Below are positions 5,641 through 5,897 of a DNA stretch of 5,897 bases, in pieces. The notes below the pieces were generated by a model that was not told the origin of the DNA, made no database searches, and was given only the letters and a program-made list of their open reading frames with translations. The stretch is from an uncultured Lachnospiraceae bacterium (GTDB lineage: Bacteria > Bacillota > Clostridia > Lachnospirales > Lachnospiraceae): assembly GCA_900546325.1 (NCBI GenBank), contig URCR01000072.1, positions 1 to 5,897 of the forward strand. The letters run 5' to 3'. The stretch's first letter is position 1, and every line of letters begins with the position of its first letter. The translations under genes were made by a program, and so were the position numbers.

Positions 5641-5897
5641 CTATCGAAATGGCATTTCTTGTTCAAGTTCTTCTGGTATATCGAATGGAATCTTCCTCTT
5701 CTCTGCTGGTTGAAATCCGTCAGATTCTTCTTTTTTTGTTTTGGCTTCTGCAAACTCTACATTATCCATAATGACTTCGGTATAATAGGATGCAGTTCCA
5801 GTCTGTTCATCTTTGATCTGAGAGATTACCAACTCTCCGGAAAGAGCAATCTTAATTCCTTTTTCAAGATATTTCTCCACAAATTCTGCATTATTTC
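5641..5897 (-). CDS. ssb: Single-stranded DNA-binding protein, C-terminal part (5' end outside window)
   Basis: The frame stays open to the window edge, reading NNAEFVEKYLEKGIKIALSG, which matches the OB-fold of bacterial SSB in the stretch usually written AEFVxKYLxKGxKVxVxG. It continues through YYTEVIMDNVEFAE, the last strand of the fold, then a charged linker of about 25 residues and an acidic tip EELEQEMPFR, the equivalent of the (D/E)xPF tail that recruits replication and repair partners. The extra arginine after MPF is slightly unusual, since most tips end in Phe. The first ~55 residues of a typical SSB lie beyond 5897; the GTG at 5880 is an internal Val codon, not the start. An ICE-borne SSB would protect transferred single strands and support replication. 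Identity is secure from the fold motifs plus the tip. Confidence 0.9.
   Translation of the reverse strand, partial: NNAEFVEKYLEKGIKIALSGELVISQIKDEQTGTASYYTEVIMDNVEFAEAKTKKEESDGFQPAEKRKIPFDIPEELEQEMPFR

Noticed and set aside
5628..5753. Upstream extension of the 149-residue gene to 191 residues
   Set aside because: The added 42 residues overlap the ssb 3' end in another frame and have basic, low-quality composition, while a strong AGGAGG precedes the ATG at 5627.

Overview
The window is a 5.9 kb piece of a conjugative element (ICE) of the Tn1549/CTn type found in Firmicutes. The host is probably a gut Clostridia or Lachnospiraceae bacterium. This rests on the moderate-to-low GC content, the strong AGGAGG-type ribosome sites, and the gene set: an ssb, a BRO/KilAC antirepressor-like gene, a PcfB/DUF3801 gene and a VirD4/TraG-type coupling protein gene. 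The host assignment is inference from family resemblance, since no rRNA or species marker is present. All genes lie on the minus strand, so the biological order runs from the right end of the window to the left.

From right to left: (1) the 3' part of an ssb gene, cut by the window edge at 5897, ending with an acidic tip at 5641; (2) an uncharacterised 149-residue acidic protein (5178-5627), whose ribosome site overlaps the ssb stop codon; (3) a BRO-N plus KilAC antirepressor-like protein (4457-5209), whose start lies inside gene 2 within a 12-bp tandem repeat read in two frames; (4) a 73-base gap with a possible 8-codon leader peptide; (5) pcfB/DUF3801 (3892-4383); (6) a virD4-like coupling ATPase gene starting at 3895 and joined to pcfB by an ATGA overlap. 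The close spacing suggests one polycistronic transcript.

The coupling gene is interrupted at base 2395/2396, exactly between codons and just after the conserved LGNC motif, by a group II intron in the same orientation. The intron begins with GUGCG. Its 5' ribozyme region (1826-2395) has hairpin loops that match EBS1 and EBS2, complementary to the last 11 bases of the 5' exon. It encodes a maturase/reverse transcriptase (38-1825) with an intact YADD motif but an incomplete C-terminal HNH domain. The 3' end of the intron (domains V and VI) and the last ~100 codons of the coupling protein lie beyond the left edge.

The genes form the front of a conjugation operon: DNA binding and replication support (ssb), possible regulation (antirepressor-like), then the PcfB-VirD4 pair that would link the relaxosome to the secretion channel. 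If the intron reading is right, a full-length coupling protein is made only after RNA splicing, so transfer of the element would depend on the intron. I found no rRNA, tRNA, CRISPR array, convincing promoter or terminator.
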